Shown here in pieces: positions 1 through 11,339 of a stretch of DNA of 64,000 bases. Numbering within the stretch: the first letter of the stretch is position 1; every line of letters starts with the position of its first letter. Origin of the DNA: Bremia lactucae (lineage: Eukaryota > Oomycota > Peronosporomycetes > Peronosporales > Peronosporaceae); NCBI RefSeq assembly GCF_004359215.1, contig NW_027152029.1, forward strand, positions 2,109,802 to 2,173,801. The letters run 5' to 3'. Below the pieces are notes generated by a model, which ran no database searches, was not told the DNA's origin, and saw nothing but the letters and a program-made list of their open reading frames with translations. The translations under genes were made by a program, and so were the position numbers.

Positions 1-860
1 CGTGCATAGTTGGGCCGAGGACGGGCTGAGCGCAATAGAGTCGCACGAACGTCATTTAGACGCTGTGTTACAGACTTTGAAGGACGCCCAATTGTACGTC
101 AACTTGCAAAAGTGCGTCATAGGGGTCGCTGAGACACCTGTGCTGGATTGCGTCGTAGGTACACATGGTGCACGAGCAGACCCAGAAAAGGTAAAATCAG
201 TAAAGGAATAACCAATCCCACGGCATGTGAAGGATTTGCACCAATTCCTAGGGCTCGCTGATAACTTGCATAAGTATAGATAGAATTATGCTGGCCAAAC
301 TAATCCATTATCTGATCTCCTTAAAAAGGACGCAGAGTGGGTTTGGCTAAAAGAACAAGATGATGCGTTCACATCAATGAAGCAATATCTTGTAGAGGCA
401 CCGGCTTTGGTATTGCCAGACGCGGATACAGCCTTTAGCGTCGTCTGTGATGCAAGTAATTTTGCAATCGGCAGCGCGCTCATGCAGAAGGTTGACGACG
501 GCGTAGACCGTGTCATCCCTTTGTCAGTCCCGGCTATTACAAGCCGCGGAACTAATTACTCCGTGCATGACGAAAAGCTACTTTCAATAAAGTATGTTCT
601 TGTCAAGTTTCGTGTGCACATACTGGGCACCGCCCATTTGTGGTTTATACGGATCACGCATCACTGCGGACCACAATAAACTCACCGCACCTCTCGCCTA
701 GAATGGCAAGATGGCTCACATTTTTCTCTCAATTTTATTTCAAAGTTGAGTACAAGCCGGGTAAGTCGAATGTCTTGGCTGACGCTTTATCGCGCAGACC
801 AGACTTCGAGGTAAGACACCAGGAAAGTGTGTCTAGTGCTAAAGCACAATGTTAGCCGTC
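1..860 (+). pseudogene. E1 Ty3/Gypsy pol remnant: RT tail and RNase H
   Basis: The window opens inside the thumb of a Ty3/Gypsy reverse transcriptase (LYVNLQKCVIG, then GTHGARADPEKVKSVKE), which ends at an in-frame TAA near 212. RNase H follows: CDASNFAIGSALMQ around 447-490 carries the first catalytic Asp, VHDEKLLSIKYVL near 562-600 the Glu, and YTDHASLRT near 643 the next Asp. VEYKPGKSNVLADALSRR closes the domain near 750-805. The frame changes near 640. The 5' part of the element lies outside the window. Stops and a frameshift mean no functional polyprotein. The domain order matches the chromodomain Gypsy elements further along the window. Confidence 0.9.
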
Positions 861-1850
861 ACCGTTGGCAGCCATGAAGGTATACCACGTGACGAGCTCA
901 TTAGCCTCTGAAATAAAAGAGAGCTACAGTCAGGACGACCATTGCTGCCTGCTATTCAATCACTTCGGTGGACAAAAGTTCTCACTTCCGTCGCACGTGA
1001 AAGCTAAGCTAAATCGCTTTAGTTACAGCGATGGCTGTTATGGCATCAGCTGTCACCTTGTGATTTCTTGAGAACCTATGTGCCTCATGACAAAGATTTC
1101 AAGCTGATGATCCTTCACGAGCTCCATGATGCGCCATTAAGCGGGCATCTGGGCAGTGAAAAGACATTCTTACAAGTGTCAGAGGAATTTTGGTGGCCAC
1201 ACCTATATAGATGGGTCGCCAACTATATTCGCTCTTACAAACAGTGTCAGCGCATTAAGCCTGCACCGTCCAGCAGTAGGCCACAGAAGCTGCTACCGAT
1301 TCCAACAGGTTGTTGGAAGTCAGTTAGTCTGGACTTCATGCTTAGCATGCCGCTAGATCATAAGGGTCGGACAGGGCTCGTCGTCTTTGTAGACAGACTG
1401 AGCAAAATGGTGCATGAAGCACCATGTAAAACATCGATCACAGGCAAGAAGGCAGCTCTCTAATTCCTGGATCATGTATACCGACTACACGGGATGCCCG
1501 AGTTCATAGTATCGGACCGGGATCCACGTTTTACGTCTGGTTTCTGGTGACATGTGTTTGAGCTGCTAGGTAGCAAGCCCCTATGTCGACCTCAGATTAT
1601 CCTCAGACCGATTGCCAAACCAAACGTGCCAATCGGGTCGTGGCGGATGGCGGAAACTCCCAAAGAATGGAGCAAGCAATTGTCCTTTGTGGAGTTTGCT
1701 ATAACGGTACGAGTGAGGCACCGTTTTATATTAACGGACTGCGTTATCCTCAGACGCCAGTCTCGTTTGTGCGCAGCCAGAGTCTTAGTGGGGGAGGGCC
1801 CCTCGCTATGCTCGGTGCAAAGAGGGGCATAGTTCCGTCAACATGACGAT
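861..1850 (+). pseudogene. E1 Ty3/Gypsy integrase remnant
   Basis: The HHCC zinc domain is visible as HELHDAPLSGHLG and later CQRIKP (about 1095-1265). The catalytic core begins at WKSVSLDFMLSMPL (about 1312), and VVFVDRLSKMVHEAP follows. A TAA near 1461 ends the frame; sense continues in other frames (SDRDPRFTS-like text near 1515, YPQTDCQT near 1595). Several frameshifts make it non-functional. It sits directly downstream of the RNase H piece, as in Ty3/Gypsy pol. Confidence 0.85.
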
Positions 1851-1979
1851 GACCCGCGAGGGTATTCTCTCAACGACAGAAAGTTGCCCTAGTGACCCTG
1901 CCAGGTTAGCAGTGTCAATAAAACTACGTCCTATAACCGGCTTCTCGGCGGTGTCATAGGCGACTTTGATGCTAAAAGT

Positions 1980-2400
1980 GTGAGCGAGGTTGCGGGTGTG
2001 CGATTAGCCATCGTACGAAAGTCCGTTGCGCGATGGCAAGCACACAGGACAAGCAAAAAGAATATGCGAACCAAAATGGTCGCAAAAATAATGAACGCTT
2101 TAGAGTGGGAAAAGGTACTATTAGGTACTGCTCCCCTGCCTAAAAATGCAATTTCCGTACTACCTGGAGATACAACGAAGTTGTTGCCTTGTTTCAATCA
2201 GCCCTTTACAGTGTAGAAGAGGTTGGATACCTAGATTATAGGCTCAACCTTCCCCCGTATATGAAGACGCATCCCGTATTTTGTGTGGTTCGTCTGCAAC
2301 AATATGTAGACCCAAATGAGGTCACACACACCCATCCGTCTAAGAGACAAATGGTGACGCCGACTGTGAGTCGTGCGTCCATCGCGTGAGGGGGACAATG
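1980..2400 (+). pseudogene. E1 integrase C-terminal region
   Basis: In broken frames this reads as the Gypsy integrase C-terminal module: GEKVLL-like text near 2105, then FNQPFTV and EEVGYLDYRLNLPPYMKT near 2190-2275, HPVFCVVRLQQYVDPNEV near 2269-2320. In intact relatives this part reads FIGPFTV...YRLxLPxxMxxHPVFxVxxLK and precedes a linker and a chromodomain. One frameshift near 2190 splits the block. 1851-1979 holds the decayed junction with the core. Confidence 0.75.
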
Positions 2401-2459
2401 AAGGTGAAAATCTTTCAGCCGAATGACTCCTCTAACCACGAAGAGGAGTCGTAGAGCGG

Positions 2460-3852
2460 GAGATACCATGCGCATAATGCCGGTTCCTCAGTATCAACTT
2501 CTCCAGGATGTCAAGCCGAAGTTTCAGCCGTTCATAACACTGACGATTCTGCACGCGGACATCCTGAAGATCCGAGGTAAGTCGCAAGACTAGACCCTCG
2601 AGATCTACAATACGTCGTTTGGCAGCGCTGAAAGCATGTGACTGAACGGACGAAGGTAAGGCAGCCGCGAGTAGTTGGGTGAGATCGCCACTCCTAGCGG
2701 GCGCCGCCTGTACTAATGGATGCGGGTGGGAATCAACGCTTCCTTGTTGGAAGGCTGCTTGCCCACCACTCCGTGAGGCAAGGGTATCAGATCCTCGTCC
2801 AATGGAAATGTTACCCGAAGAGTTTTGACTCTTGGGAACCGATCGATACCCAACGTATTGATGTGCCGGGCTTGGTGGCTGCCTATGAAAAGGAGCAGCT
2901 GAGGCCTCTTCGCTTGTCTCAAATGGACTAGCAGAAGAAGCGTTTTGAAAGGAAACAGGAGGGTACAGTACCGCCCATGATTTCTTTTACACACAAGCGG
3001 GCGAAATTAATTCGCTGCGACCGCTGTTTCATCGCATCGGAATGCGGATGAATGCGGCGCAGGAATTCCGCCTCATATTGGTCGGGCGTTTCATTTGAAC
3101 GCAACTCGACTGGGATCGGTAAAATACGCCAAGCGATTTTCCCTGAGCCCTCTATGATTTAAAGACGCCATAATAATTATGTGCGTCTACAAGAACGCGC
3201 TCTAGGAGCGACGCTCTAGGCCCGTTTAAATGAGGCAATTTAGATGGAATGGGCATCTTTGGAATGCCACCCGTCACATAGCCACGTTCTAAACGACTGG
3301 CTTGTGACACCGGCTGAGCACGTTCACATGTCGTCGGCGGAGCTTTAGGCTCCGAATCCTCTATGTCAGAACCATTATGGATTATAGTCTGAGCATAAGG
3401 CGTTGTTGTCATACCCAGCGGAGAAGCGGCTACGCCTTTATTGGCAGCGCTGTCATTACCTGTCGCTGCCCTGGAAAGCGCAGCGACAGGTAATGAGAGC
3501 GCGACAGCATTCAGAAACGTTGCTGTCTCCATGTTGTGAGCCATGAGAGAAGATTGGATGGACAATAATGCGCCATCATCCTTCCTCATGAGCTCGTTGT
3601 CCGCATCACTACTATGAGGTGACGGCAACGGTGTGGACTCATTGTAGTTTACAATGAGCGACGGATCGGCATCCTCGCTGTTAATGTGGGATGGATCCAT
3701 AGCCCAGTTAACGCGACAGCAGCAGTAGCTGTCGGCGTTTCGACTAATGCATTAAAAGCTGCCGGCGTTTTAATGCGGCGCGTGCGCTGAGCTCGTGGTT
3801 GAGTGGGTGTCTTCGCAGACGACCCACCAACTTTGCCCCTTTTAGGTGGCAT
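2460..3852 (-). pseudogene. E1 antisense accessory ORF (broken)
   Basis: On the strand opposite pol, a frame starts at ATG 3852 with a basic N-terminus (MPPKRGKVGGSS) just inside the 3' LTR. A separate 182-residue Ser/Asp/Pro-rich frame covers 3152-3700. A third minus-strand stretch at about 2475-2640 is free of stops and reads as a heptad-rich coil (RRIVDLEGLVLRL, LDILEKLIL). The order (basic start, acidic/Ser-rich middle, coil) matches the antisense frames in E4, E6, E7 and E8. Frames differ between the blocks, so it is not intact. Homology with the others is weaker than among E4, E6 and E7, and the role is unknown. Confidence 0.45.
2716..2931 (+). pseudogene. E1 pol C-terminal chromodomain
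   Basis: The open stretch contains FLVGRLLAHHSVRQGYQ, ILVQWKCYPKSFDSWEP and a following helix (VPGLVAAYEKEQLRPL), the pattern of a retroelement chromodomain (FLVERLL...YLVRWKGYPxxxxSWEP). Such domains sit at the end of pol in chromoviruses and are thought to steer integration towards particular chromatin. This copy keeps the cage Trp (SWEP), unlike E3, E4, E6 and E7 in this window. It is separated from the integrase by a linker of about 300 bp with no clear sense-strand content. Confidence 0.8.
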
Positions 3853-3970
3853 CTTTGGCGCCGTGCATGTAAATTCAGGTCGCTAGAGTGACTGAGAGAA
3901 CTAGCAACGCGTCAAGCAGCTCCCAGCTCCTCCTTCCTCGTTAACGAATTTTAAAATGTAAATTCGTTCT

Positions 3971-3979
3971 TTAAGGGGG
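3971..3979 (+). promoter_or_regulatory. Polypurine tract before the E1 3' LTR
   Basis: A run AAGGGGGG abuts the LTR start. This is the expected plus-strand primer position in LTR retrotransposons. It links the LTR-A repeat to the E1 pol and antisense region upstream. Confidence 0.6.
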
Positions 3980-4508
3980 GGTAACGGGCTAAAGTTGCTC
4001 TAATGTTAATCAGTCCCTATTAGGTACACTTGGTGTACTTAAGGGGATGGTCAATTACTTAAGTGAAGTAATTAGACACACCACTTGGGTGTGGCTCACA
4101 TTGTGATTCACCCTTGTGTATGTGATGCACATGGGTGCATTCACATTAGGAAGGATGACGGCTAGCGTCATCCGTTACGCGAGGTATCTAGAAAGATACG
4201 CTCGCAATACATATTAAGTGTTATCAATAGAGCTGACATTTTGAATGGAAAAAAAGTATTTATATTTAATACGATTAAATATAAATCAGTCTGAAACAAC
4301 TTCCTACTTGGTAAGTGCGCACGTGGAGCCGGATTACTGCTCCCATGACATCACTTAGTCTATGGCTTATAGTTCGTTGGGTGAGGTCGCTAGGGCGCTT
4401 ACACAACTACCTTATGGCACACGAGAGAAGACGGTCAAACCACTTTCTCGCTGTGCTAAAATGTGTGCTTAAGATGAGCGTGGCCGCATTAAGACGTGCC
4501 CTCCCAAT
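3980..4508 (+). repeat. LTR-A, 3' LTR of E1
   Basis: Starts GTAACGGGCTAAAGTTG (first base of the TG lost) and runs through the family landmarks: CACTTGGTGTACTTAAGGGG, TCACATTAGGAAGGATGACG and the GTGCGCACGTGGAGCCGGAT block. It ends in a decayed version of CGTGCCCGCCTACA. Other copies: 26460, 27024, 32592, 35133 and 42375. The full-length family is about 520-550 bp. Confidence 0.8.
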
Positions 4509-4514
4509 AAATAT

Positions 4515-4758
4515 ATGTATAGGCAGATAGTCAGAACTATTAGAAGGTAAGAACTTAACTATATTGAATACACTTTTACCAATTACCGATACGAAGCACT
4601 TCATTTTTTTTAGACTAGTTGCTAAGCGATCGCTAACCAACTTAGAATCTTTCTCGGTACTTTGTGTACGTGAACTAATTAGAGGCACCTTAGGTGCAGT
4701 AGTATCAGTGTAGGGTAGCTAGTAATGAAACAGTTGCAGCGAAAGGTACCCCGTTACG
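4515..4758 (+). repeat. LTR-B 3' portion, 5' LTR of E3
   Basis: The sequence matches the last 240 bp or so of LTR-B (TTTGTGTACGTGAA..., GTGTAGGGTAGCTAGTA, ending ACCCCGTTACG). The 5' half is missing, so LTR-A runs almost straight into it. A primer-binding site follows two bases later. Confidence 0.7.
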
Positions 4759-4760
4759 CC

Positions 4761-4778
4761 TGGTAGCGCTTCGTGGTC
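4761..4778 (+). promoter_or_regulatory. Primer-binding site of E3
   Basis: TGGTAGCGCTTCGTGGTC lies 2 bp after the LTR end. Its first nine bases are complementary to an initiator-Met tRNA 3' end of the type ...GCGCUACCA (known from yeast). Equivalent sites: 16508, 33380 and 36242 (TGGTAGCA...). Confidence 0.55.
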
Positions 4779-4787
4779 CGTTCAATG

Positions 4788-5720
4788 GCCACGTACGTAC
4801 CATCAAAAATGGACATGTTGGATGAAGAAGAAAGGAGCTTTTACGCCCCGCGCAAAAGTTTAGACGCTACGCGTGAGAGGTTCTCTCACTTGAGTGGCCT
4901 CGAATTGAAAGAAATCGAAGCATTTAGCTTGACTGAAGGAGAGGAAATTGATCGCGCAATGTTTTTTGCTCTGCAAATAGCCGATCAACATGCGGCTATC
5001 ATTGAGTTCATTCGACATGGACTTGGCGCGGCCCACAAAGAGGTAAGGTTGCTTCACCAGCAAGGATTTCAATTGGCAGAGGTGTTGAGATAATAAGGTG
5101 CTCAACAGTTGGTAAAAGCATTCACATGCTGCTGCCGGCGACGCATGCGCGTCGACCCAAGGACTTGAAGATAGAAATCTTCAATCTCAATGCAAACAAA
5201 TGTGACCCCTTTTCATATAGTTCGTCAAACTTGGCGATGTTATCGAACCTCGTTGCATCGAGTATGATGCGTCGTAAGTGAAATCCGGAATGTCTAACAT
5301 ACCAAATCTTGGGCCTTCAGCACAAGCTTCAAGGCATATTTGTGTAGAGCCTGAGGAGTTCGTTAAATCTGATTAGCAAGGGTTTTAGCCGCCATGTGAC
5401 GATATTAGAGCTCGCGAGGGCGCTGGGATTTGAAGCACGGTAAGTGAGACATTCACTTACACCCAGCACACACGTTACCTTGTGAGTTTTATCGTGTATA
5501 AATCCACTAATGAACAAACATGTTTATCTACGGCGGATGGTCCCGTCAAAACGTACTTGTTCTGCCTCCAATTAGAGACGCAAGATCAAGCGATCTCTAT
5601 AGCGATCAATAGGACTTTCAGGCTAGGCAGGCTTTTGACCATTCTGGATCTTATCGTCCACCGGAGACGATAAGAGATCGGAAGTTCCGAACCAATGAAC
5701 CTCTGTTATATTGAGAGCGA
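4788..5720 (+). pseudogene. E3 gag remnant
   Basis: The N-terminal segment 4773-5093 reads PSKMDMLDEEERSFYAP, then FSHLSGLELKEIEAFS and IEFIRHGLGAAHKEVRLLHQ. It is homologous to the starts of gag in E4 (16617), E5 (33429) and E6 (36290). An in-frame stop ends it at 5091. Fragments corresponding to the capsid part (DGPVKTYLFCLQLETQDQAI near 5540) follow in other frames. Confidence 0.75.
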
Positions 5721-5979
5721 GAAATCTCGTTCTACAAATAACAATCGATTGCGCAGTACCAGAAGACAGGGCACTACGCCTACGAATTTAATGCCCCACA
5801 CTCAGTGCCAAGAAACACTTAACGAAACGATCAATACGCTCCGATCAGTATGTGCGCCATAAACATCTAGCAACGTCAAGAAAATTTCAGGCCTCTTAAC
5901 GAAAGTTGCTCCTAACACATATTCATTCTATCTTATTGCCTCTCGTAATGATGTGATGATGTTACCCCCATCGCCTTCC

Positions 5980-6573
5980 AAATTGAAATGATAATGGATT
6001 TGTCACTTCGTTCTCTAGTTGATGATGGGGCGTCGAACACTTTCATTCGACTCAAATCGCTAAAAGATCATAAGCACAAATTCGTTGAGCGTGACACACC
6101 TTTAACGAGGGTGGCAGTGCGCCTTGCAACAGACACATCTGTAAAAGTAAAGAGGCTTGTAGTTGGTACCCAATCGACGTTAATGGGTAAAAAGTAAAAT
6201 AAGGATTGTATCGTACCGAATGACAAGTTTGATGTCATCCTCTGAATACAATGTCTCATAAGGTACGGGCCAAGCATAAATTAGCGACATTGATACGTTA
6301 CGATGCCTGTCTTGTGTTCATCAGTGGCCATTTAATGAACTTTTGGAGCATATCGACAGCTGTGCACAAGCAGCGTCGAAGGTCGAAAACTCGAATAAGT
6401 TGGGTTGGTCCGGATAAGGATGTTTTTCTGGAGAGCAACATCCAACGAAGTACATAACGCCTGTCTACAGGAGGCATTGTAAAGATTTTCAGATCGACTG
6501 GAGAGTCCTCGTAGATGATCTTGCTGTAATTGCGCAACCCCAGCTCGAGGCAATTAGGGAGGATATTATTACG
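5980..6573 (+). pseudogene. E3 protease region and protease-RT spacer
   Basis: LRSLVDDGASNTFIRLKSL (about 6004-6060) is the retropepsin-like active-site region; E6 reads ALVDCGASNNFIRRQSL at the same place. The Asp is kept, with D-G-A-S in place of D-T/S-G. Downstream text matches the spacer preserved in E9 at 61.4 kb (VIAQPQ...). The reading stops abruptly at the 5' edge of the Copia element E2 and resumes after 11.28 kb. Confidence 0.7.
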
Positions 6574-6725
6574 AATGGACCGTTACGAAACCGGCGCTGG
6601 TCGCCCACTCTCGATTACATAAATTACGTTAGCAAAGCTGGTTGTGAGAGTGCAAGGCATAAAAGCAGGATTGCTAAATATTTTTGGCTCTACTTTTTTC
6701 TTACATACCATTTGTGTCTATAAGG
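6574..6725 (+). repeat. E2 5' LTR (truncated)
   Basis: Begins ATGGACCGTTACGAAACCGG and parallels 11110 onward in the 3' LTR through AGAGTGCAAGGCATAAAAGCAG and TTTGTGTCTA. It lacks the first arm of the inverted repeat present at the start of the 3' copy and has many substitutions. Confidence 0.7.
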
Positions 6726-6889
6726 TCATGAGACCAAACCAGGATGAGGCTGCTGGCCACGAAGGTCTTCAATCGCGGAAAGGCCGACGCTCAAGGAGTG
6801 AACTTAGAGGTCGAAAACGACAAAGAGAACACGCAAACGCGGCTGCTTGACCTACTATGGTCCCCAACAAGCGAATGGATTGCATGGAG

Positions 6890-7915
6890 GCGTCACAAGA
6901 GGATAATGTGCGCTTGAATGGCATCGAGGCCGGCGTGTTCTGCTCGGTGCTCGGAAGGGGCACTCCTATGAGCATAGAGGCACTTAAAGTAATGCCACCT
7001 AGGCGTGTGTCGCCAAAGGTGTCGTAAACACGTACATTGGCGTGCACCAGCGTGGATACGATGCAAGAAATACCAACGTGGAAATGGTACAGGCGCCGCA
7101 GCCGGCGTTACCTCAGCGTTTTCAGCCACCAACAGCTTACCAACCGGTCGTGCCAAAGCAGGTTGCAAGCGAACCTCACTTGGAGCGTCTGCCCGATACT
7201 CGTCGACGGAAGCTGGATATTCGCCCTTGCGACTATAAAGAATTTTATGCAGAGTTAGGTAGCCGTTTCTTATCCTGGGGTGAGAATTTTGTTCGTGGAA
7301 AACTGTTTGCAGAAAGGGCGTGCGGCTTTTCCTGGAATCAAGATATAAGATTGATCTTCTTGGTTACCACCTGGCAAGAGCAGCTGAAAGATACTATAAT
7401 CGACAGGTTGAAGGATGGTGAGAGGAGGAGCCGACGCTATTTTATGCGATGCAGAGGCTGCTACACACTTTTGCGACCAAGATCACACCTGCACTGAGTA
7501 TGAAACTGTCCGCGGCACCTAGGAGCGCGAGCAGTACATGGACAGAGCACTATATGTACCCAGTGGCAAGCGAGGCTTGTGGCGGTGCCGACAATCTTGC
7601 GCAGGATAACACTCTGAGCTATGCCGATCTGGCGATGAGAGTATCGATGCTGACAAGATTGACCCTTATGCGCACTGATAACCTACAACAGGCAGAGGAG
7701 TTGTATCACTTTGTGCAGTCAACAGAAATTAAATTGCATAAGAGAGTAGGACAAGACGTCGTCAGTAACGTACAGTCTGGTAGAATGGGTGGAGACGTCG
7801 TCATAACGTACAGGCTGGCAAACCAGAAGCACGCAAGTGTTACAAGTGTGGAAAAATGAGACATCTCAAGGCGTCGTGTCCTGATATGAGAAGAGGGTTT
7901 TCTAAGTGATTTCGT
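6890..7915 (+). pseudogene. E2 Copia gag remnant
   Basis: Two overlapping frames (7042-7497 and 7449-7859) carry gag-like text: Gln/Pro-rich PALPQRFQPPTAYQP, the capsid-like block RKLDIRPCDYKEFYAEL and ENFVRGKLFAERACG, and LNYKDVAMRVSMLTR-like text. The region ends in a zinc knuckle (CYKCGKMRHLKASCPD near 7840-7885) read across a frameshift. The frame switch near 7450 and an in-frame TGA at 7857 break the protein. Confidence 0.7.
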
Positions 7916-9460
7916 TCTGGCTATTCAAGGGACAAGCAATGAAGAAGGGCTATGTGAGCTGGACAGCAGCTCAAGTTGCCGTCTTGTCAACAAGGTTGAC
8001 TTGCTACAGGACGCAGAGGATCGTGTGAGCAAATGTTTAACCGCTGATGCAGGAATACTGCGTTTACGTAACGTGGCACTGTATTAATTTGTGTAACAAT
8101 TATGGGAAAGGCTGTCAAGGTGCGACTGTTCAATGTCTACTATGCCGAAAATTTGAAGAGTGATGTAATTTTCTGCAGTCTTCTCGAGGCTAAAGGATAT
8201 GGTACCTTCTATCGCGGGCATCATCGCGGTATCGCCGGTATACACGGCGGGCATGCTTTTTATGTCGAGACCACCAATAACGTTCTAGTTGTGCGTGTGC
8301 TAGGCTACGATCGTGCATAGAGTGATGGCGACGTCTACCTTTTCGTCATAGCCCGAAACGAGGCAGAGGTGTCGCATGACGTGCAGTAAGGATCATTGGT
8401 GCACTTCCACCGACGTTCGGGACATTTGAAAAAAAAAATTACGACACAACTATACGCATGGCTACGGATCTTGCTTCTGGAATTGTACTTACGAACGTAC
8501 AGCGTGCAAATTATCTAGCTTGCGCGCAAGGCAAGCAAATTAAGATCCAGCAATCTCGCAAAGATACAGGAAGCAAAACGCTGATTGATGTCATTGGGGG
8601 AGGGAGTGATCTGCTCAGATCTAAACAGGCCAATGACACCGAAAGATCGTGCAGTAATCGGTTATTTGTTTAATTTTATCGACCATCGTACTAATGGATG
8701 CGGAGTTTCTCTGGCTAAAAAAGCCAAGGATGTCGCAGCTCAAAAGTTCAATTACTTTTATGGCTTCGTTCGAGCGACATTTACTGTCGAATCACGTCCA
8801 CAGAACAGACTGAGGCGGCGAGTATAGACGCTATACTTGTTTTGCATGGAAACCGGCATTGACGACAAACAAGTGAACCAAGTAACAAGGCCAGCACTGG
8901 AAAGGCCGAAAGAATGCACCGCACCATAATAAACATGGCGCGGAGAATGAGTTTCGTCTGTGGTTAACCTTTAAGCTTTTGGAGGGACGCCGCTGAATTC
9001 TCGGGCACATTTTGAATAGAAGCCCCAGTAAGGCCACCGCAGACATGCAGTCGCCACTTCAAATGCTCCCGAACAACACGTCATCAAATACGGTACACTG
9101 CGACGCGAGGAACAAATCTTTGGGCGAGAGAGGCAAAGGCTGTGTAATTATTGGAAGAAGTGACGAAATCAAGGGCTATCAAGTGTATATTCCAAAAGAA
9201 AGGCTTCTCATTGTGACTCCGCATGTCCAGAATATCGAGACACTCACGTCTACACAAAATGAGCAGCTCAGACGTTCACTTCGCTAGGATGAAGATCCAG
9301 CGACTAGGTTGATCACTGAAGTGAGCGAGATGGGAAGGCAAAACTCGAGGACGGATGGGTTGTTGGACGTGCCGCTAATGGTACTCGTGCCGCCACACAA
9401 AAGGCAAAGAAGAAGGTTTCAGGTGAAGAAACAAATACTAAACCTTACCAACAAGCTTGC
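7916..9460 (+). pseudogene. E2 Copia protease and integrase remnant
   Basis: LDSSSSCRLVNKVDLLQ (about 7960-8010) corresponds to a Copia protease active site (LDSGSSRHL...). LFNVYYAENLKSDVI at 8130-8165 is the pre-integrase segment. MATDLASGIVLTNVQRANYL and GVICSDLNRPMTPKDR (8458-8660) match the Copia integrase zinc region and the start of its core. KKAKDVAAQKFNYFYGF follows at 8715-8775. The core is then interrupted, and only the hydrophilic integrase/RT linker remains (9012-9287). Confidence 0.75.
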
Positions 9461-9529
9461 ACTGTGGTGAATAGCATAAGAAAGGCTGAGCTGAAGATCT
9501 ATGGGCAGGCCATGTGCAGCAGTCAGAAG

Positions 9530-11030
9530 GACAAGTGATTATTGCTATCAAGGAGGAGCTCGATGCCTTGAACAAAAAAGGAAAATGGTGCCACTGAAGG
9601 GCAGACAGTCACGTTTGCATACAAATGGGTGTTAAGAACCAAAACAGACGCCGAAGGCGCCATTGAACGATTCAAGGCCAGACTTGTAGCCTGCGGTAAC
9701 AAGCAGATAATTACCAGCTTACTTTTGCCGGGATCATGGAATTAAGCCCTGTCAAGGTCATTCTTGTTTTGCGGGTCGCTGGTGAGTGCCCGCGAAGCTC
9801 TGGGACATAAACAAGAAAATGGATATGGAGATTTACTTTCGTATCCACAAGAAATGGAATTGCCTGACAGAGTTACTAAGGACTTTTTTAGCGTGGAATA
9901 TGAGTAAGGACCGGATCTCCGACTTGTTAATCCTTTGTACGGGCTAAAGCAGGCCGGTAGATTATGGAGTCGGCGGCTTCATGATAAATTGGAAGAATTT
10001 GGTTCTACGCGATGCTACTGAAATGTGCTTATCTGTTAAGCATTCAGGATGCGAGATGGCAATCGTTAGCGTTACGTTGATATTTGTTACTAACAGCATC
10101 TTTTGCCGCTCTGGCACAGGAACTTTTCTGTCTATGGGTACCTTAGCTTTTAAGGACCACGGGAAGGAGTGAAAGTTTCTTGGATGCGCATTGAGCTGGA
10201 CAACAATGATGGGTACACGTTGGATCGACAAGCAGCAATTGACGAGCTTCTGGAACAACATGGTCTCCCTAAAGCTGATGATTTACACATGACCAGAGCT
10301 ACGATGCATTTGCAAAGATGCGAGGCTTTTTGAGCAAATGAAGGACGGCAAGAGACTAACAGAGCGGGACTTCCATTCGCTCGAGGGAAGCCTGCTGTAA
10401 ATTGCCTGCTGCGCCCGACCGGACATCGGCTTTGCGGTACATAGGACCATCCAACCGGGAGCGACTGGAAACTTGCTAAACGAATCACTCGCTACCTTAA
10501 GCAAACGAATACACTGAAGCTTAGGATGGATGTGACCAAAACCTTGGACAACTCTGTCGTTTTGATCTGCTGGGGGGACTCTGACTAAGCTGTAGACGAA
10601 GGCGATAGAAAATTCAGTTAGCGGTGGTGTTATGACTATGGATTGTGCAATCATACATTGGGCGTGTAAGCTACAGACAGGCGTGTTCCAGTCAACTATG
10701 GAGGGAGAGTTTGCGTCTGCCTCGTATGTCGGACGTGAGCTTCTTAGGTTTAGAAAGCTGGTGCGCGTGGTTGGCTTTTTAAGAGGCAGACCCTTTGTGC
10801 ATGATGGAATAAAGCCAATAAGGCAGCCGGAACCTGAAGAAAACATATTAAGCGCAAAACACGTTGACTTACGGGTTAAATTTATTCGTGATTACGCTAT
10901 TAAGGGAATCATCCAATCAAAGTTAATGGAATCTTGATTGATGAAGGCTGAACTTGCTGACCAAATCACTCCCGGCGCCAAGAATGACGGAGCTGCGAGA
11001 TCTTGTTGGATTGCGCTAAATTTGGAGTTG
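9530..11030 (+). pseudogene. E2 Copia reverse transcriptase and RNase H remnant
   Basis: Diagnostic Copia RT text: YKWVLRTKTDAEGAIERFKA then RLVACGNKQ (about 9618-9705), LVNPLYGLKQAGRLW (about 9925-9965), and RPDIGFAVHR near 10420. RNase H follows: GDRKSVSGGVMTMDCAIIHW with VFQSTMEGEFASASYVGREL (10600-10745), then ENILSAKHVDLRVKFI (10840-10890). Multiple stops and frameshifts. A short spacer with the polypurine run CAAAGAGGAG ends at 11070. Confidence 0.85.
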
Positions 11031-11070
11031 TTTAGTTGAATGAGGCGTCAAGTTGACGACCAAAGAGGAG

Positions 11071-11280
11071 TGTTGCAAATCCGAGAGTGGGTGACCAACG
11101 CCGGTTTCAAATGGACCGTTACGAAACCGGCGTTGGTCACCCACTTTCGGATTTGCATAGGTTACGTTTAGCAAGGCTGAATGTGAGAGCACAAGGCATA
11201 AAGGTAGAGATTGCTGAATATGTTCGGTTCTATTTTATCCTTATCGATCTCTTGTGTCTAAAAGATACTTCCCAAATACA
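11071..11280 (+). repeat. E2 3' LTR
   Basis: A 210-bp repeat, TGTTGCAAATCC...CCCAAATACA, preceded by polypurine CAAAGAGGAG. It opens with a near-perfect inverted repeat of about 30 bp per arm (AATCCGAGAGTGGGTGACCA at 11077 versus TGGTCACCCACTTTCGGATT at 11134), enough for a strong stem-loop. Confidence 0.75.
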
Positions 11281-11339
11281 TCAGGGCATTAGTCCCACAA
11301 TAATTGATGAAGTCTTCAGGAACCTTTGAGAATTAGTAG

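Larger units (their letters stand above)
6574..11280 (+). mobile_element. E2: degraded Ty1/Copia retrotransposon inserted in E3
   Basis: A pair of related terminal repeats (about 6574-6725 and 11071-11280) brackets gag, a zinc knuckle, protease, integrase, reverse transcriptase and RNase H in Copia order (integrase before RT). The host Gypsy spacer breaks at 6573, and its continuation (SEGAFTLDFIAPPKF-like text near 11390) appears after the 3' LTR. E2 therefore inserted into an existing E3. All coding frames carry stops. The first ~38 bp of the 5' LTR are gone, so the target duplication cannot be read. Confidence 0.85.

Noticed and set aside
2713..2994. Minus ORF opposite the E1 chromodomain as a homologue of the E7 antisense block (RVKTL and PLPHG versus RVDTL and PLPHG)
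   Set aside because: Its codon phase relative to the chromodomain differs from that in E4, E6, E7 and E8, and the spacing from the Trp codon is off, so the resemblance is probably coincidental.
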